Shown here: piece by piece, positions 1 through 7,582 of the stretch
Position numbering within the stretch: the stretch's first letter is position 1
Layout of the letters: each line of letters begins with the position of its first letter
NCBI GenBank assembly: GCA_964370185.1
Contig: CAYJIJ010000016.1
Span: 1-38,958 of the forward strand
Origin: CAYJEQ01 sp964370185
Lineage (GTDB): Bacteria > Bacillota > Clostridia > Oscillospirales > Ruminococcaceae
Direction of reading: 5' to 3'
DNA: 38,958 nucleotides
Program-made: the position numbers and the translations under genes
Notes under the pieces: generated by a model
Told to the model about the DNA's origin: nothing
The model's input: only the letters and a program-made list of their open reading frames with translations
Databases searched by the model: none

Positions 1-220
1 CAGAAATAGCTACTGCAATTTCATTGAGTGAAGCATGATCGAGCTGTTTAACAATTGCTATTTTATAGCTTTCTGCTTCCGCTCCCCCCACTTTTTCTAT
101 TGTACTGCTACTTGAAATTTCTGCATCGCCGTCTTCTGCCGCCGTGCATCCTGCAAGTGGTATCATAGCCGCCGCTAAACATATCGCTGAAAAAACCTTT
201 AAAAAATTTGCTTTTTTCAT
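1..220 (-). CDS. trpX: TrpX-like ABC transporter substrate-binding lipoprotein (N-terminal part)
   Basis: Only the first 73 codons lie in the window; the gene runs off the left edge. The product starts with a lysine-rich signal peptide ending in the lipobox LAGC (Cys25 would be lipidated), then an acidic/serine linker, then YKIAIVKQLDHASLNEIA. That segment matches the first strand and helix of the ABC_sub_bind family (periplasmic-binding-like proteins). The ATG follows GGAGGAATAAGAA. The gene lies directly downstream of a T-box leader whose specifier reads UGG. Family members behind Trp T-boxes are the TrpX component of a presumed tryptophan ABC transporter. The family call is firm from the visible segment; the Trp substrate is inferred from the leader. 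The permease and ATPase genes would lie outside the window. Confidence 0.75.
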   Translation of the reverse strand, partial: MKKANFLKVFSAICLAAAMIPLAGCTAAEDGDAEISSSSTIEKVGGAEAESYKIAIVKQLDHASLNEIAVAIS

Positions 221-253
221 TTCTTATTCCTCCAAAAAATTTTTTAAAACAAA

Positions 254-291
254 TAAAAAAGACTTCTGTCCCCTGTAAGGGACAAAAGCCT
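254..291 (-). terminator. T-box intrinsic terminator upstream of the TrpX-like gene
   Basis: A hairpin with 13-nt arms (279-291 pairing with 260-272, including G-U pairs) and a short loop is followed on the minus strand by a T-rich tract. It overlaps the end of the T-box antiterminator element, as expected for a transcription-attenuating T-box. Confidence 0.8.
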
Positions 292-530
292 AAACTTCTG
301 TGATACCACCCAAATTGATGCAAAAATGCATCCACTCTATTCATCCACTAACATGGATGCCCGATGGATAACGGGTGGGTTCCCGTCGGCATCTACTGAG
401 ATAATAAAATCTGTTCAAGCCGCCCTCAAAAGTCCATTCGTCGGATATCTCATACCTCATTTCCACCATCAGAGGTTCTCTATAAATTAATATTCCGATT
501 ACTTCTCTTTATCAAAGGTTTAACTTATTT
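254..530 (-). promoter_or_regulatory. T-box riboswitch leader, probable tryptophan (UGG) specifier
   Basis: On the minus strand the leader of the TrpX-like gene carries the conserved T-box sequence GGGTGGTATCACAGAAG (complement at 295-311), followed by a terminator hairpin. Upstream, a Stem I region pairs UCGG with CCGA. It leaves an internal loop whose 3' side reads CGAATGGAC, placing UGG (complement of 434-436) at the specifier position. Uncharged tRNA-Trp would stabilise the antiterminator and turn the gene on. The T-box call is firm; the specifier is read by eye from the stem pairing. Confidence 0.85.
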
Positions 531-539
531 GTTTTTTGT

Positions 540-568
540 ATTATATACCATGAATTTACTAATGTCAA
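540..568 (-). promoter_or_regulatory. SigA-type promoter of the Trp T-box transcript
   Basis: On the minus strand TTGACA (563-568) and TATAAT (540-545) are separated by exactly 17 bp. This is a perfect consensus pair, placed just upstream of the T-box Stem I. Confidence 0.88.
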
Positions 569-610
569 GTTTTTTCACAAAAAAATAATTTTTTCACATT
601 AAACTAATTT

Positions 611-644
611 TTTAATCCGCATCACAGCTGTAACGCGGATTAAA
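611..644 (-). terminator. Inverted repeat, possible terminator after the metallophosphoesterase gene
   Basis: TTTAATCCGC and GCGGATTAAA form a 10-bp stem with a 14-nt loop between the phosphoesterase stop codon and the next promoter. No clean T tract follows on the minus strand, so termination is inferred from position only. Confidence 0.4.
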
Positions 645-666
645 ACTATAAGTAATTAATTATATA

Positions 667-1332
667 CTATTCAGCTTTTGCAATTTGGTTAAAAACTGCA
701 ATATATCTTGTGGGTATTATTTTATCAATATGATATTTGCCAAAAAACCATTTTTTAAACTGAACATTTTCAGATATGTACTTAAGCAAATCGTTAAAAG
801 TATTTTCAGAGGTATTTTTAGCTAAAAGGCCTGATTCTATTTTTGGGTAAGCTTGATGAGTGATTATATAATCCACTTTATTTTCTAAATGTGAAAGTCT
901 TGTGATAGTATCACTTATTTCTTCTTCACTGGGCATTTCACCCTCCCACCATGTACCAAGGCTCATCCTCGTATCAATATCATCACTTTCACCGCCACCG
1001 TGAACAAAGACCTTTTTATCCTCAATTGTAAAAACATGTCCATTTGAGAGTGCATAGAGATTCTTAAAAATCTGCCTCGCTCTGCCCTCCATATAATCTG
1101 CTTCAGGATATGAGTTTATTATATCTAAATTATCATGCGTTCCATGAATAAATAGTGTGTTAAATTTCTGTTTGCCGATCCACTGTATGGCTTTTTGCTC
1201 TGTTTTAGAATTATCCCAAAGAAAACCAAAGTCACCACAAACTATAAGGGTATCCCCTTTTTTTAGTTGCCTTAGATTTCTCTTTTTAAATCCCTCTAAG
1301 TCGCCGTGTGTATCCCCTGTAACATAAATCAT
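667..1332 (-). CDS. Calcineurin-like metallophosphoesterase with altered metal-binding motifs
   Basis: A 221-aa cytoplasmic protein with no signal peptide. Family motifs are visible in order: GDTHGD (residues 6-11, Asp7 and His9), GDFGF (33-37, Asp34), a GNH(D/E)-type motif written GTHD (64-67), ITHQ (157-160) and a GHxH-type motif written GKYH (198-201). The usual Asn of the third motif is Thr65 and the first His of the last motif is Lys199; both positions normally contribute to the di-metal site. The Asp/His residues of motifs I and II and His66, His159 and His201 are kept. Start ATG is preceded by AAGGAG. It lies 51 bp downstream of metY on the same strand and may be co-transcribed with it. 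The substrate is unknown. It may be a weakened or specialised enzyme. Confidence 0.85.
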   Translation of the reverse strand: MIYVTGDTHGDLEGFKKRNLRQLKKGDTLIVCGDFGFLWDNSKTEQKAIQWIGKQKFNTLFIHGTHDNLDIINSYPEADYMEGRARQIFKNLYALSNGHVFTIEDKKVFVHGGGESDDIDTRMSLGTWWEGEMPSEEEISDTITRLSHLENKVDYIITHQAYPKIESGLLAKNTSENTFNDLLKYISENVQFKKWFFGKYHIDKIIPTRYIAVFNQIAKAE

Positions 1333-1383
1333 TAACTTGCTCCTTGATGTAGTTTTAACACTATTATTGAATAGATGTAGCTT

Positions 1384-2667
1384 CTATGCAAATGCCTTTG
1401 CAATAGCCGCTTCTAAGTCTGCAATTATATCTTCTGCATCCTCAATCCCAACCGAAAGCCTTATTGTACCCTCGGTAATGCCCGACTTAATTAGCTGCTC
1501 CGCTGTTAGCTGGCTGTGTGTGGTGGAAGCTGGGTGGATTATGAGTGTTCTCACATCGCCCACATTTGCAACATTTTTAATTAGCTCTAAATTATCTATT
1601 ATTTTGCCACCCACTGTGCGGTCGCCATCTATTTCAAATGTAAATACTGAGCCTATTCCCTTTGGCAGATATTTTTCTGTTAAAGCAAAATACTTGCTAT
1701 CTTTCAGTGCTGGACAGTTTACTTTTGTGATGTATTTATTACCGCTTAAATAATTTGCTACCTTTTCTGCATTTTCGCAGTGCTTTTTCATTCTAAGTGA
1801 AAGTGTTTCCACCCCTTGGAGCACCATAAATGCGTTAAATGGTGAGCAGGTAGCGCCTAAATCCCTCATAAAGAGTACTCTAAGCCTTGTAATAAAAGCT
1901 GCATTTCCGCAGTCCCTTGCGAAAATTAGTCCATGATAGCTTGGGTCGGGTGTATTGTAGCTTGCAAACCTTTCATTTCCCTCAAATTTAAAATTACCAC
2001 TGTCCACAACTATACCACACATGGAAGTACCATGACCACCTAAATACTTTGTAGCGGAGTGGATAACTATATCTGCACCATGCTCAATTGGTCTTATTAA
2101 GTATGGCGTTGTAAATGTTGAGTCAACTATTAGCGGTATGCCATGTTTGTGAGCAATATCCGCCATAGCTTTTATATCGGATACATTTGCATTGGGATTT
2201 CCCACTACTTCGGTAAATATAGCTTTTGTTTTTGGGGTAATTGTAGCTTCAAGCTCTTCTAAATTATCAGGGTCTACGAATTTAGTAGTAATCCCGATAT
2301 TTTTCAGAGTAACACCAAGCATATTTATCGCACCGCCATAGATGCAAAGTGAGGATATTATTTCATCCCCTGCTGTGGCTAAATTTAAAATAGTGTTAAA
2401 TATTGCGGCATGTCCCGAGGAGAAGCAAAGTGATCCCACACCGCCCTCAAGTGCTGTAATACGGCGTTCAAGTGCGTCAGTTGTGGGATTTTGCAGTCTT
2501 GTATATATATTGCCTGCGGCTTTTAAATCAAAAAGATCTTTTGCATATTCAGTGCTTTCGAATTCATATGCCGTTGTCATATGTATGGGCATTACTATAC
2601 TTTTTGTAGTTGGGTCACTTTCTATTCCCGCATGTACTGTGAGCGTGTCAAAACGATAATCTTTCAT
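1384..2667 (-). CDS. metY: O-acetylhomoserine sulfhydrylase (aminocarboxypropyltransferase), PLP-dependent
   Basis: 427 aa, the usual length of the MetY branch of the Cys/Met PLP-dependent enzymes. It condenses O-acetylhomoserine with sulfide (or methanethiol) to give homocysteine (or methionine). Visible markers are the N-terminal TLTVHAG, YTRLQNPTTDALERRI (cofactor-phosphate region), CFSSGHAA, VDSTFTTPYL and the PLP-lysine motif HSATKYLGGHG with Lys207. Near the C terminus are NVGDVRTLIIHPASTTH and GTIRLSVGIED, both typical of the family. The start has a TTGGAGG ribosome binding site. No SAM or SMK riboswitch was recognised in the 5' region; a candidate promoter and inverted repeat are listed separately. 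MetY rather than MetB is favoured by the length and the insert around residues 225-250. Confidence 0.93.
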   Translation of the reverse strand: MKDYRFDTLTVHAGIESDPTTKSIVMPIHMTTAYEFESTEYAKDLFDLKAAGNIYTRLQNPTTDALERRITALEGGVGSLCFSSGHAAIFNTILNLATAGDEIISSLCIYGGAINMLGVTLKNIGITTKFVDPDNLEELEATITPKTKAIFTEVVGNPNANVSDIKAMADIAHKHGIPLIVDSTFTTPYLIRPIEHGADIVIHSATKYLGGHGTSMCGIVVDSGNFKFEGNERFASYNTPDPSYHGLIFARDCGNAAFITRLRVLFMRDLGATCSPFNAFMVLQGVETLSLRMKKHCENAEKVANYLSGNKYITKVNCPALKDSKYFALTEKYLPKGIGSVFTFEIDGDRTVGGKIIDNLELIKNVANVGDVRTLIIHPASTTHSQLTAEQLIKSGITEGTIRLSVGIEDAEDIIADLEAAIAKAFA

Positions 2668-2751
2668 AATAAACCTCCAAAAATTAATTTTATGTAGTAA
2701 AAATATCTTTAAAATATCTAATTTATGTGTTACAATATCTCAGTATAATTT

Positions 2752-2781
2752 CTTTAGATAGAAACTCTCTAAAGTATTATA
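2752..2781 (-). promoter_or_regulatory. Candidate metY promoter -10 with adjacent inverted repeat
   Basis: On the minus strand a TATAAT (2776-2781) is followed immediately by CTTTAGA-N9-TCTAAAG (2752-2774), a perfect 7-bp inverted repeat where transcription would start. No good -35 is visible. The repeat could be an operator for a sulfur or methionine regulator, but no regulator is identified. Confidence 0.4.
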
Positions 2782-2894
2782 CATAATTTCAGTGTTTTTT
2801 TCCATAGATTTGAGTATTTTTTTACATTTTAGCCAATAAATTTATTGTTGCAGTTATTAATTTAAAACTTTTTTATAGATATACGGAGGTAGGG

Positions 2895-4235
2895 ATGAAA
2901 AAATTTTTAAGACATATATCATTATTAATTACTTTTTCCATTATATTTTCACTTGTAGCATTTGCACAGTATCAAACTGATTTTCAGCTCTCAGCTTCTT
3001 CTGTTTACTTAGTAAATACGGATACGGGCGAAGTAATACTTGATATAAACTCAGATGAAAAGATAAACCCAGGAAATATGACAAAACTCATGACGGCAAT
3101 TGTAGTAATTGAAAACACCCCGAAACCACTTGAAGAAGCAGAAGCTTCAATGACTATTGGAATACAAAACTATCTTTATAATACACGAATTAGTGGCGTT
3201 TCGGTGCCTTTGGGTGGTTTTTTAAATGGTGAATTCACCACTCTTGACAAACTTTTATACGCTATACTCCTCCCAGGTGCTAATGATGCTGCAATGATGG
3301 CGGCAAACTATGTGGGTGATAATTCTGAGGGGTATTTTGTTGAGATGATGAATAAAAAGGCTCAAGAGATAGGCGCCCTTAATACGAATTTCGAAAACTC
3401 ACATGGGCTTGAAGGTGAAAATCATTATACTACCGCCTATGATATGCATTTAATAATTGAGTATGCACTTGATAACCCTTTAATTGCGGACATACTCACA
3501 ACGGCTACATACAATGGCGGTCCCACAAATATGCATGACACTCTTCATTGGAATAATTCTAATCGCACTGTGATAAGTTCTTCTCCGCACTACTCCCCTT
3601 CAATTGTAGGTGGAATAGAGTCTAAAGGTGGTAATTCTACTGGTTTTGTAGAGGGACGCGGATATTCATATGCATCTAAAGCTACAAGAGAGGGATATAA
3701 TTACATCCTTGTGGTAATGGATGTACCTGCTGGAGACGATGATAATCATCCGGCATTTGTAGAAACCAATAAGATTTACAACTGGGTATTTTCTGCATTT
3801 AAAGTAAAAACAGTTGTAGATAAAGGTGAAACACTCACAGAAGTCCCTCTTCGTCTCGCCTCTGAAAATAAAGATCATCTTAAGCTTATGAGTGGTGAAA
3901 TGCTCACCGCACTACTTCCTGAGTCGCTCGATGTTGAGAGCGTAACAGTCGAGCTTGATCTTCCCTCTGCTGTTAACGCTCCTGTTGAGCGTGGGGATTA
4001 CATCGGTACTGCAACATATTCTTTAGCAGGCAGAGAAATTGGAAGTGTTGAAGTTGTTGCAGCGGAAACTGTAAATGCGAGTAGCTTTGAAACATTTATA
4101 GACGAGCTATGGGGAATTACAGATACATTTATGTTTAAATTTGTTCTAATACTTGTGGTACTTCTATTGGCTGTGTATATATTTTTTATCTTCTATATAA
4201 ATAAAAGAAAGAGACGATATCGCAGAGGAAGATAA
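2895..4235 (+). CDS. D-alanyl-D-alanine carboxypeptidase-family protein (S11), catalytic motifs degenerate
   Basis: 446 aa: N-terminal signal peptide (about 1-24), an S11/PBP5-type penicillin-binding fold, a C-terminal beta domain and a final membrane helix (about 412-434) with a basic tail. The overall pattern is that of DacF-like DD-carboxypeptidases, which trim peptidoglycan stem peptides outside the membrane. All three active-site motifs deviate. SxxK reads N61-M-T-K64, so the acylated Ser is Asn. SxN reads G128-A-N130. KTG reads K244-G-G246. The fold-defining text around them (NPGNMTKLMTAIVV, ANDAAMMAANYV, ENSHGLEG) is well kept, so this looks like a pseudoenzyme and not a decaying gene. 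The start has ACGGAGGTAGGG. pth follows 43 bp downstream. It may bind peptidoglycan or partner proteins without hydrolysis; that is inference. Confidence 0.85.
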   Translation: MKKFLRHISLLITFSIIFSLVAFAQYQTDFQLSASSVYLVNTDTGEVILDINSDEKINPGNMTKLMTAIVVIENTPKPLEEAEASMTIGIQNYLYNTRISGVSVPLGGFLNGEFTTLDKLLYAILLPGANDAAMMAANYVGDNSEGYFVEMMNKKAQEIGALNTNFENSHGLEGENHYTTAYDMHLIIEYALDNPLIADILTTATYNGGPTNMHDTLHWNNSNRTVISSSPHYSPSIVGGIESKGGNSTGFVEGRGYSYASKATREGYNYILVVMDVPAGDDDNHPAFVETNKIYNWVFSAFKVKTVVDKGETLTEVPLRLASENKDHLKLMSGEMLTALLPESLDVESVTVELDLPSAVNAPVERGDYIGTATYSLAGREIGSVEVVAAETVNASSFETFIDELWGITDTFMFKFVLILVVLLLAVYIFFIFYINKRKRRYRRGR

Positions 4236-4278
4236 GCTTTTAGCTACTAAATATTTTTATCCAACTTAAAAGAAAGAA

Positions 4279-4902
4279 ATGGTCATTACTATGTTTAAGA
4301 AATTTTTTAAAAATAATAAGCCTGCAATGGGTTCTGTTGACTATATTGTTGTAGGACTTGGAAACCCTGGCAGTAAATATGAAAATACTCGTCACAATGC
4401 AGGTTTTTTAGCAGTGGATGCAATGGGTGAAAAGTTTGGATTTAAAGTGGATAAGCTTAGGTTTAAATCCCTTTGCGGACAAACTGTTATTGGTGGAAAA
4501 AAAGTTTTATTTATGAAACCTACTACTTTTATGAATTTATCCGGCGAAGCTGTCCGTGCGGCAATGGAATACTATAAAGTATCCCTATCCAATGTGATTG
4601 TAATATATGACGATATATCCCTTGAGCCTGGAAAACTCAGAATTCGCAGAAAAGGTAGCCATGGCGGGCATAATGGAATTAAAAGCATCATATATATTAC
4701 AGGTTATGATGAATTTCCAAGGATTAAGCTTGGTGTAGGCGCAAAGCCCCATCCTGAATATGATTTAGCCGATTGGGTGCTCAGTAAGTTTACTAAAAAA
4801 GAAACTGAGGATCTCTCCATAGCACTTAAAAACTGCGGTGAAATAGTTTCACTTATTAGTGAGGGCAATATGGACGAAGCAATGAACAAATATAATTCGT
4901 AG
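4279..4902 (+). CDS. pth: Peptidyl-tRNA hydrolase
   Basis: 207 aa cytosolic enzyme that cleaves the ester bond of peptidyl-tRNAs released from stalled ribosomes. Signatures seen: VVGLGNPGSKYENTRHNAG with catalytic His39, KPTTFMNLSG, VIYDDISLEPGKLR and RKGSHGGHNG, then a conserved F-x-R-I-K-L-G-V-G stretch. About 20 residues precede the canonical start of the fold. The annotated ATG at 4279 and an ATG four codons later (4291) are both possible; the ribosome binding site (AAAGAAAG) is weak and does not settle this. It follows the carboxypeptidase-like gene and ends at a strong hairpin terminator. Confidence 0.95.
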   Translation: MVITMFKKFFKNNKPAMGSVDYIVVGLGNPGSKYENTRHNAGFLAVDAMGEKFGFKVDKLRFKSLCGQTVIGGKKVLFMKPTTFMNLSGEAVRAAMEYYKVSLSNVIVIYDDISLEPGKLRIRRKGSHGGHNGIKSIIYITGYDEFPRIKLGVGAKPHPEYDLADWVLSKFTKKETEDLSIALKNCGEIVSLISEGNMDEAMNKYNS

Positions 4903-4956
4903 CTATAATTATGGCACTTTCACTTCAAAGTCAAACTATATAAATCAACTAATTTT

Positions 4957-4998
4957 TTATGCTCATACCCCCACAAACAGCGGAGGGTATGAGCATAA
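4957..4998. terminator. Bidirectional terminator between pth and the SdpI-like gene
   Basis: ATGCTCATACCC (4959-4970) pairs perfectly with GGGTATGAGCAT (4985-4996). The stem is flanked by an A/T tract on each side and sits between convergent genes, so it can serve both strands. Confidence 0.85.
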
Positions 4999-5048
4999 TT
5001 TAGTTATTAGCTTTGTGGCAGTATCACAGATAGTGAAGTGACAGCCTT

Positions 5049-5417
5049 TTATTTATTTAATTTTTTCTCGGTTAATATTCTGCTAAAAACTATTGCTGCA
5101 AAATATGGAAAAAGTAGCAGGATGAAAAATAAAGCGTGTATATACTCTGGCGAAGCATTTTCATTAGCCATTGATAAAAAAGTAGGTAGTAATATGAATA
5201 AGCTGATTAAAAGATAAAAGCCTCCACCATATAAAGAGTATTTGCCATAGAGATTTTGCGCTAAAAGCCAGTTACTCTCATTTTGAGCTGCTCTCTTAGA
5301 GCCATAATGGGCTCGACTTGGACTGTTAGCTTCATTATGTGGAACTGGAAATTTAAGCATTATATATCCTGCTCCGAGCTGAATTAGCGATAGGACTATA
5401 ATAAAAATATAAATCAT
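5049..5417 (-). CDS. SdpI/YhfL-family membrane protein
   Basis: 122 aa from the chosen ATG. Three or four hydrophobic helices are visible (about 2-19, 60-80, 92-112). Between helix 1 and 2 lies YGSKRAAQNESNWLLAQNLY, which fits the SdpI-family signature G-x-R-[ST]-x-x-[SA]-x-x-[NS]-x-x-x-W-x-x-A-[NQ]. SdpI of Bacillus is an immunity/signal membrane protein for a killing factor; most homologues have no known role. The ATG at 5417 overlaps the upstream TGA (ATGA) and is preceded by AGGGGAA, so it is preferred over an upstream GTG at 5438. It is translationally coupled to the GNAT gene. No toxin gene was found nearby, so an immunity role is not supported by context. Confidence 0.7.
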   Translation of the reverse strand: MIYIFIIVLSLIQLGAGYIMLKFPVPHNEANSPSRAHYGSKRAAQNESNWLLAQNLYGKYSLYGGGFYLLISLFILLPTFLSMANENASPEYIHALFFILLLFPYFAAIVFSRILTEKKLNK

Positions 5418-5944
5418 ATATATTCCCCTACACTGCACCCATAAACATTTTTGTAGAGAATTTCCCTGTATTGGTTAAACTTTTCCTCGCTCAGCTCTGC
5501 TCCACTGCTCATAAGCATTAAATCAATAATGGGTGCGCCATTGTAAAGTGGTGGTTGCAGGTATTTATACTCATTTAGAAAAAAGCCGTTTCTTTTGTAA
5601 AATTCTATTCGTCTTCCCCGTATTTCTTCAGTAGGTGGTTCAACTTCTAATATTATTGGTATTTTAATTATTTTTGATATTTCACTCAAAGCTTTGCTGC
5701 CCAAGCTTCTATTTCTAAATTTATCGTCCACCGCTAAATGCTCAATGAATGCAAATTGCTCAAATTGCCATACTGCCATAAATCCCGTTATATTATTGCT
5801 ATCTTCTATTGCAAAAATGCTGTATTCTTCCCTTTTTAAAAGCGCAAGCTGATTTTCATAGGGGCGGTGCTCTTCTATGGGCAGACTATTATCCATTATT
5901 TCATATACTCTTCCAAACTGCTCTTCGTTTATTTTTTTAAGCAT
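5414..5944 (-). CDS. GNAT-family N-acetyltransferase
   Basis: 176 aa. The acetyl-CoA-binding region is LAVDDKFRNRSLGSKALSEI, the motif-A pattern (R/Q)xxGx(G/A) written R-N-R-S-L-G-S-K. It is followed by the strand ILEVEPP and YKRNGFFLNEY, the typical GNAT C-terminal F-Y-x-x-x-G-F segment. The acceptor substrate cannot be told. The ATG at 5944 is preceded by AGGGAG at good spacing; an in-frame ATG six codons upstream (5962) lacks a ribosome binding site. It sits 23 bp downstream of the flippase and overlaps the SdpI-like gene by 4 bp, so the three form a small minus-strand operon. Confidence 0.85.
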   Translation of the reverse strand: MLKKINEEQFGRVYEIMDNSLPIEEHRPYENQLALLKREEYSIFAIEDSNNITGFMAVWQFEQFAFIEHLAVDDKFRNRSLGSKALSEISKIIKIPIILEVEPPTEEIRGRRIEFYKRNGFFLNEYKYLQPPLYNGAPIIDLMLMSSGAELSEEKFNQYREILYKNVYGCSVGEYI

Positions 5945-5967
5945 ATAATCGCACTCCCTCATAGCAT

Positions 5968-7383
5968 TTATTTTTTTCTTTTCGAATATTTTTCATAGAT
6001 GTGTATCAGAGTGATAAGCAAAGACTTTAAATTAAGAAGCAATATAAATATAAATAGTAGTAGCTGTACGAGCCAGTTGTGCTGCACCTGCACTAAAGTG
6101 GATACAATTTGCAAAATTACTGCCAATAAATTAAACATTAAAACAGTGTAATTAATTTTTAATTTAACAAATCTTCTGGTATCAATCACTCTAAATACAA
6201 ACACAGAGAAATAACTGATAAAGGTTGAAACTGCCGCACCCTGTGCTCCGATTATCGGTATCATTAGTATGTTTAGCAGTAAATTCATCACAGCTCCCAC
6301 TAAAGTGGTTACAAGTGACATATTGTTCTTTTTAGATGCCATATAAAAGCTTGAATAGAAGGTGCAAAAACAGCTAAACACCATCGCTAAAACAAGCACA
6401 ACTGCAGTTTGAGTTGTGGAGTGGTATGACGCCTCCATTAATATGAAAGTGAATGGTTTGATAGCTAATATTATAAAGGAAGCAGCAGAAAATACCGCCG
6501 ACATTAAAAGATTAAATACTCTTGAGTAAAACTTGTCCTTGTCTTTTTGGTCGTATTCGCTTATAGCGGAAAGTTGCCATGCTTGGGTGAAAATAGAAGA
6601 AATTAAAAAGATAATTGTAGGTATTTTATATGAAGCAGAGTAAAGACCCATTGTGGTTGCATCGGTGAAATACTCTACTAAATATCTGTCCGATACATTC
6701 ATTATCCACCAAAATATTGTGGTGGGTATAAGTGGCAATGCGTATGAAATCATCTGCCTGCGTACTTTTTTGCTGTAATTAATAGGTTTAAAATATCGGT
6801 GAAGTTTTGCAGATAATGCTAAAAACAGCACCGATATTAGATTTGAAAATATAATTGACAAAATATATCCTGTAACTCCAAGTCTAAACACTACCATAAA
6901 TATAACATTAAATATTAAAATAGTAATGGTTGCAAATACACTGTCGAACGCATAAAGCCTTACATACCCTATTCCCCTTGTGAACTGAGTGCAGACACCT
7001 CGTAGGCAAGCGGAAATGACATATAGGTAGATATATATTATGTAATCAGCAGTGTGCTCGTATAAAGTTAAAAGCGGCAATAGGAGTAAAAATGCTACAA
7101 ATCCTTTCAGGCAAGTGGTTATACCAACGGTGAAGACATCGCTTTTTCTCACCGATTTATCTAAACTGTAACGGATTACAGCTTCGCTCATTCCAACAAA
7201 AACAAGAGGAATAATCAAATTTGAACTTTGTACTATAATATCCATTACCGCATAATCTGCAGGGGTTAAAAGCCTTGTATAGAGGGGCATTAAAAGAAAC
7301 ACCATGAGCTTTGAGCTAATAGTGGAAATTGCAAATATAAATGTGTTGTTCATTAAAGATGTGTATTTATTTTCAGCTTTCAT
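5968..7383 (-). CDS. Oligosaccharide flippase family protein (Wzx/MurJ-like, MOP superfamily)
   Basis: 471 aa and about 12-14 hydrophobic segments across the whole length. The N-terminal pattern FIFAISTISSKLMVFLLMPLYTRLLTPADYAVMDI is the usual opening of polysaccharide-biosynthesis flippases, which turn over lipid-linked sugars in the membrane. The middle part has the conserved Y-A-L-P-L-I-P segment before helix 7. It is the first gene of a three-gene minus-strand group. No glycosyltransferases are adjacent, so the cargo (capsule, wall polymer, spore coat sugar) is unknown. The ribosome binding site before the ATG is weak. Confidence 0.88.
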   Translation of the reverse strand: MKAENKYTSLMNNTFIFAISTISSKLMVFLLMPLYTRLLTPADYAVMDIIVQSSNLIIPLVFVGMSEAVIRYSLDKSVRKSDVFTVGITTCLKGFVAFLLLLPLLTLYEHTADYIIYIYLYVISACLRGVCTQFTRGIGYVRLYAFDSVFATITILIFNVIFMVVFRLGVTGYILSIIFSNLISVLFLALSAKLHRYFKPINYSKKVRRQMISYALPLIPTTIFWWIMNVSDRYLVEYFTDATTMGLYSASYKIPTIIFLISSIFTQAWQLSAISEYDQKDKDKFYSRVFNLLMSAVFSAASFIILAIKPFTFILMEASYHSTTQTAVVLVLAMVFSCFCTFYSSFYMASKKNNMSLVTTLVGAVMNLLLNILMIPIIGAQGAAVSTFISYFSVFVFRVIDTRRFVKLKINYTVLMFNLLAVILQIVSTLVQVQHNWLVQLLLFIFILLLNLKSLLITLIHIYEKYSKRKK

Positions 7384-7502
7384 TTAGCACCAACTTTTAT
7401 TATAATTTTATAGATTAGTTAATTTGCAAAAAAGTTTATCATAAGGTTATTGCCATTTTACAACCAATATATTCTACCACAAAATTACTCTAAATAAAAT
7501 AC

Positions 7503-7532
7503 TTGTTGCATAATTATTTATTTAAGTATAAA
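7503..7532 (+). promoter_or_regulatory. Candidate promoter of the TtcA-like gene
   Basis: TTGTTG (7503-7508), an 18-bp spacer and TATAAA (7527-7532), about 50 bp before the start codon in the divergent intergenic region. Confidence 0.5.
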
Positions 7533-7582
7533 ATAGAGAATGAGTTAATATGTATTTGAGTTTATTAGAATGAGGTAAAGAT

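Noticed and set aside
2668..2894. SAM riboswitch before metY
   Set aside because: No recognisable SAM-I core or terminator-antiterminator pair; only a promoter-like site and a short inverted repeat are visible.
5049..5417. Bacteriocin immunity locus based on SdpI likeness
   Set aside because: No toxin or SdpR-like regulator is adjacent; SdpI-family proteins are common without such a role.
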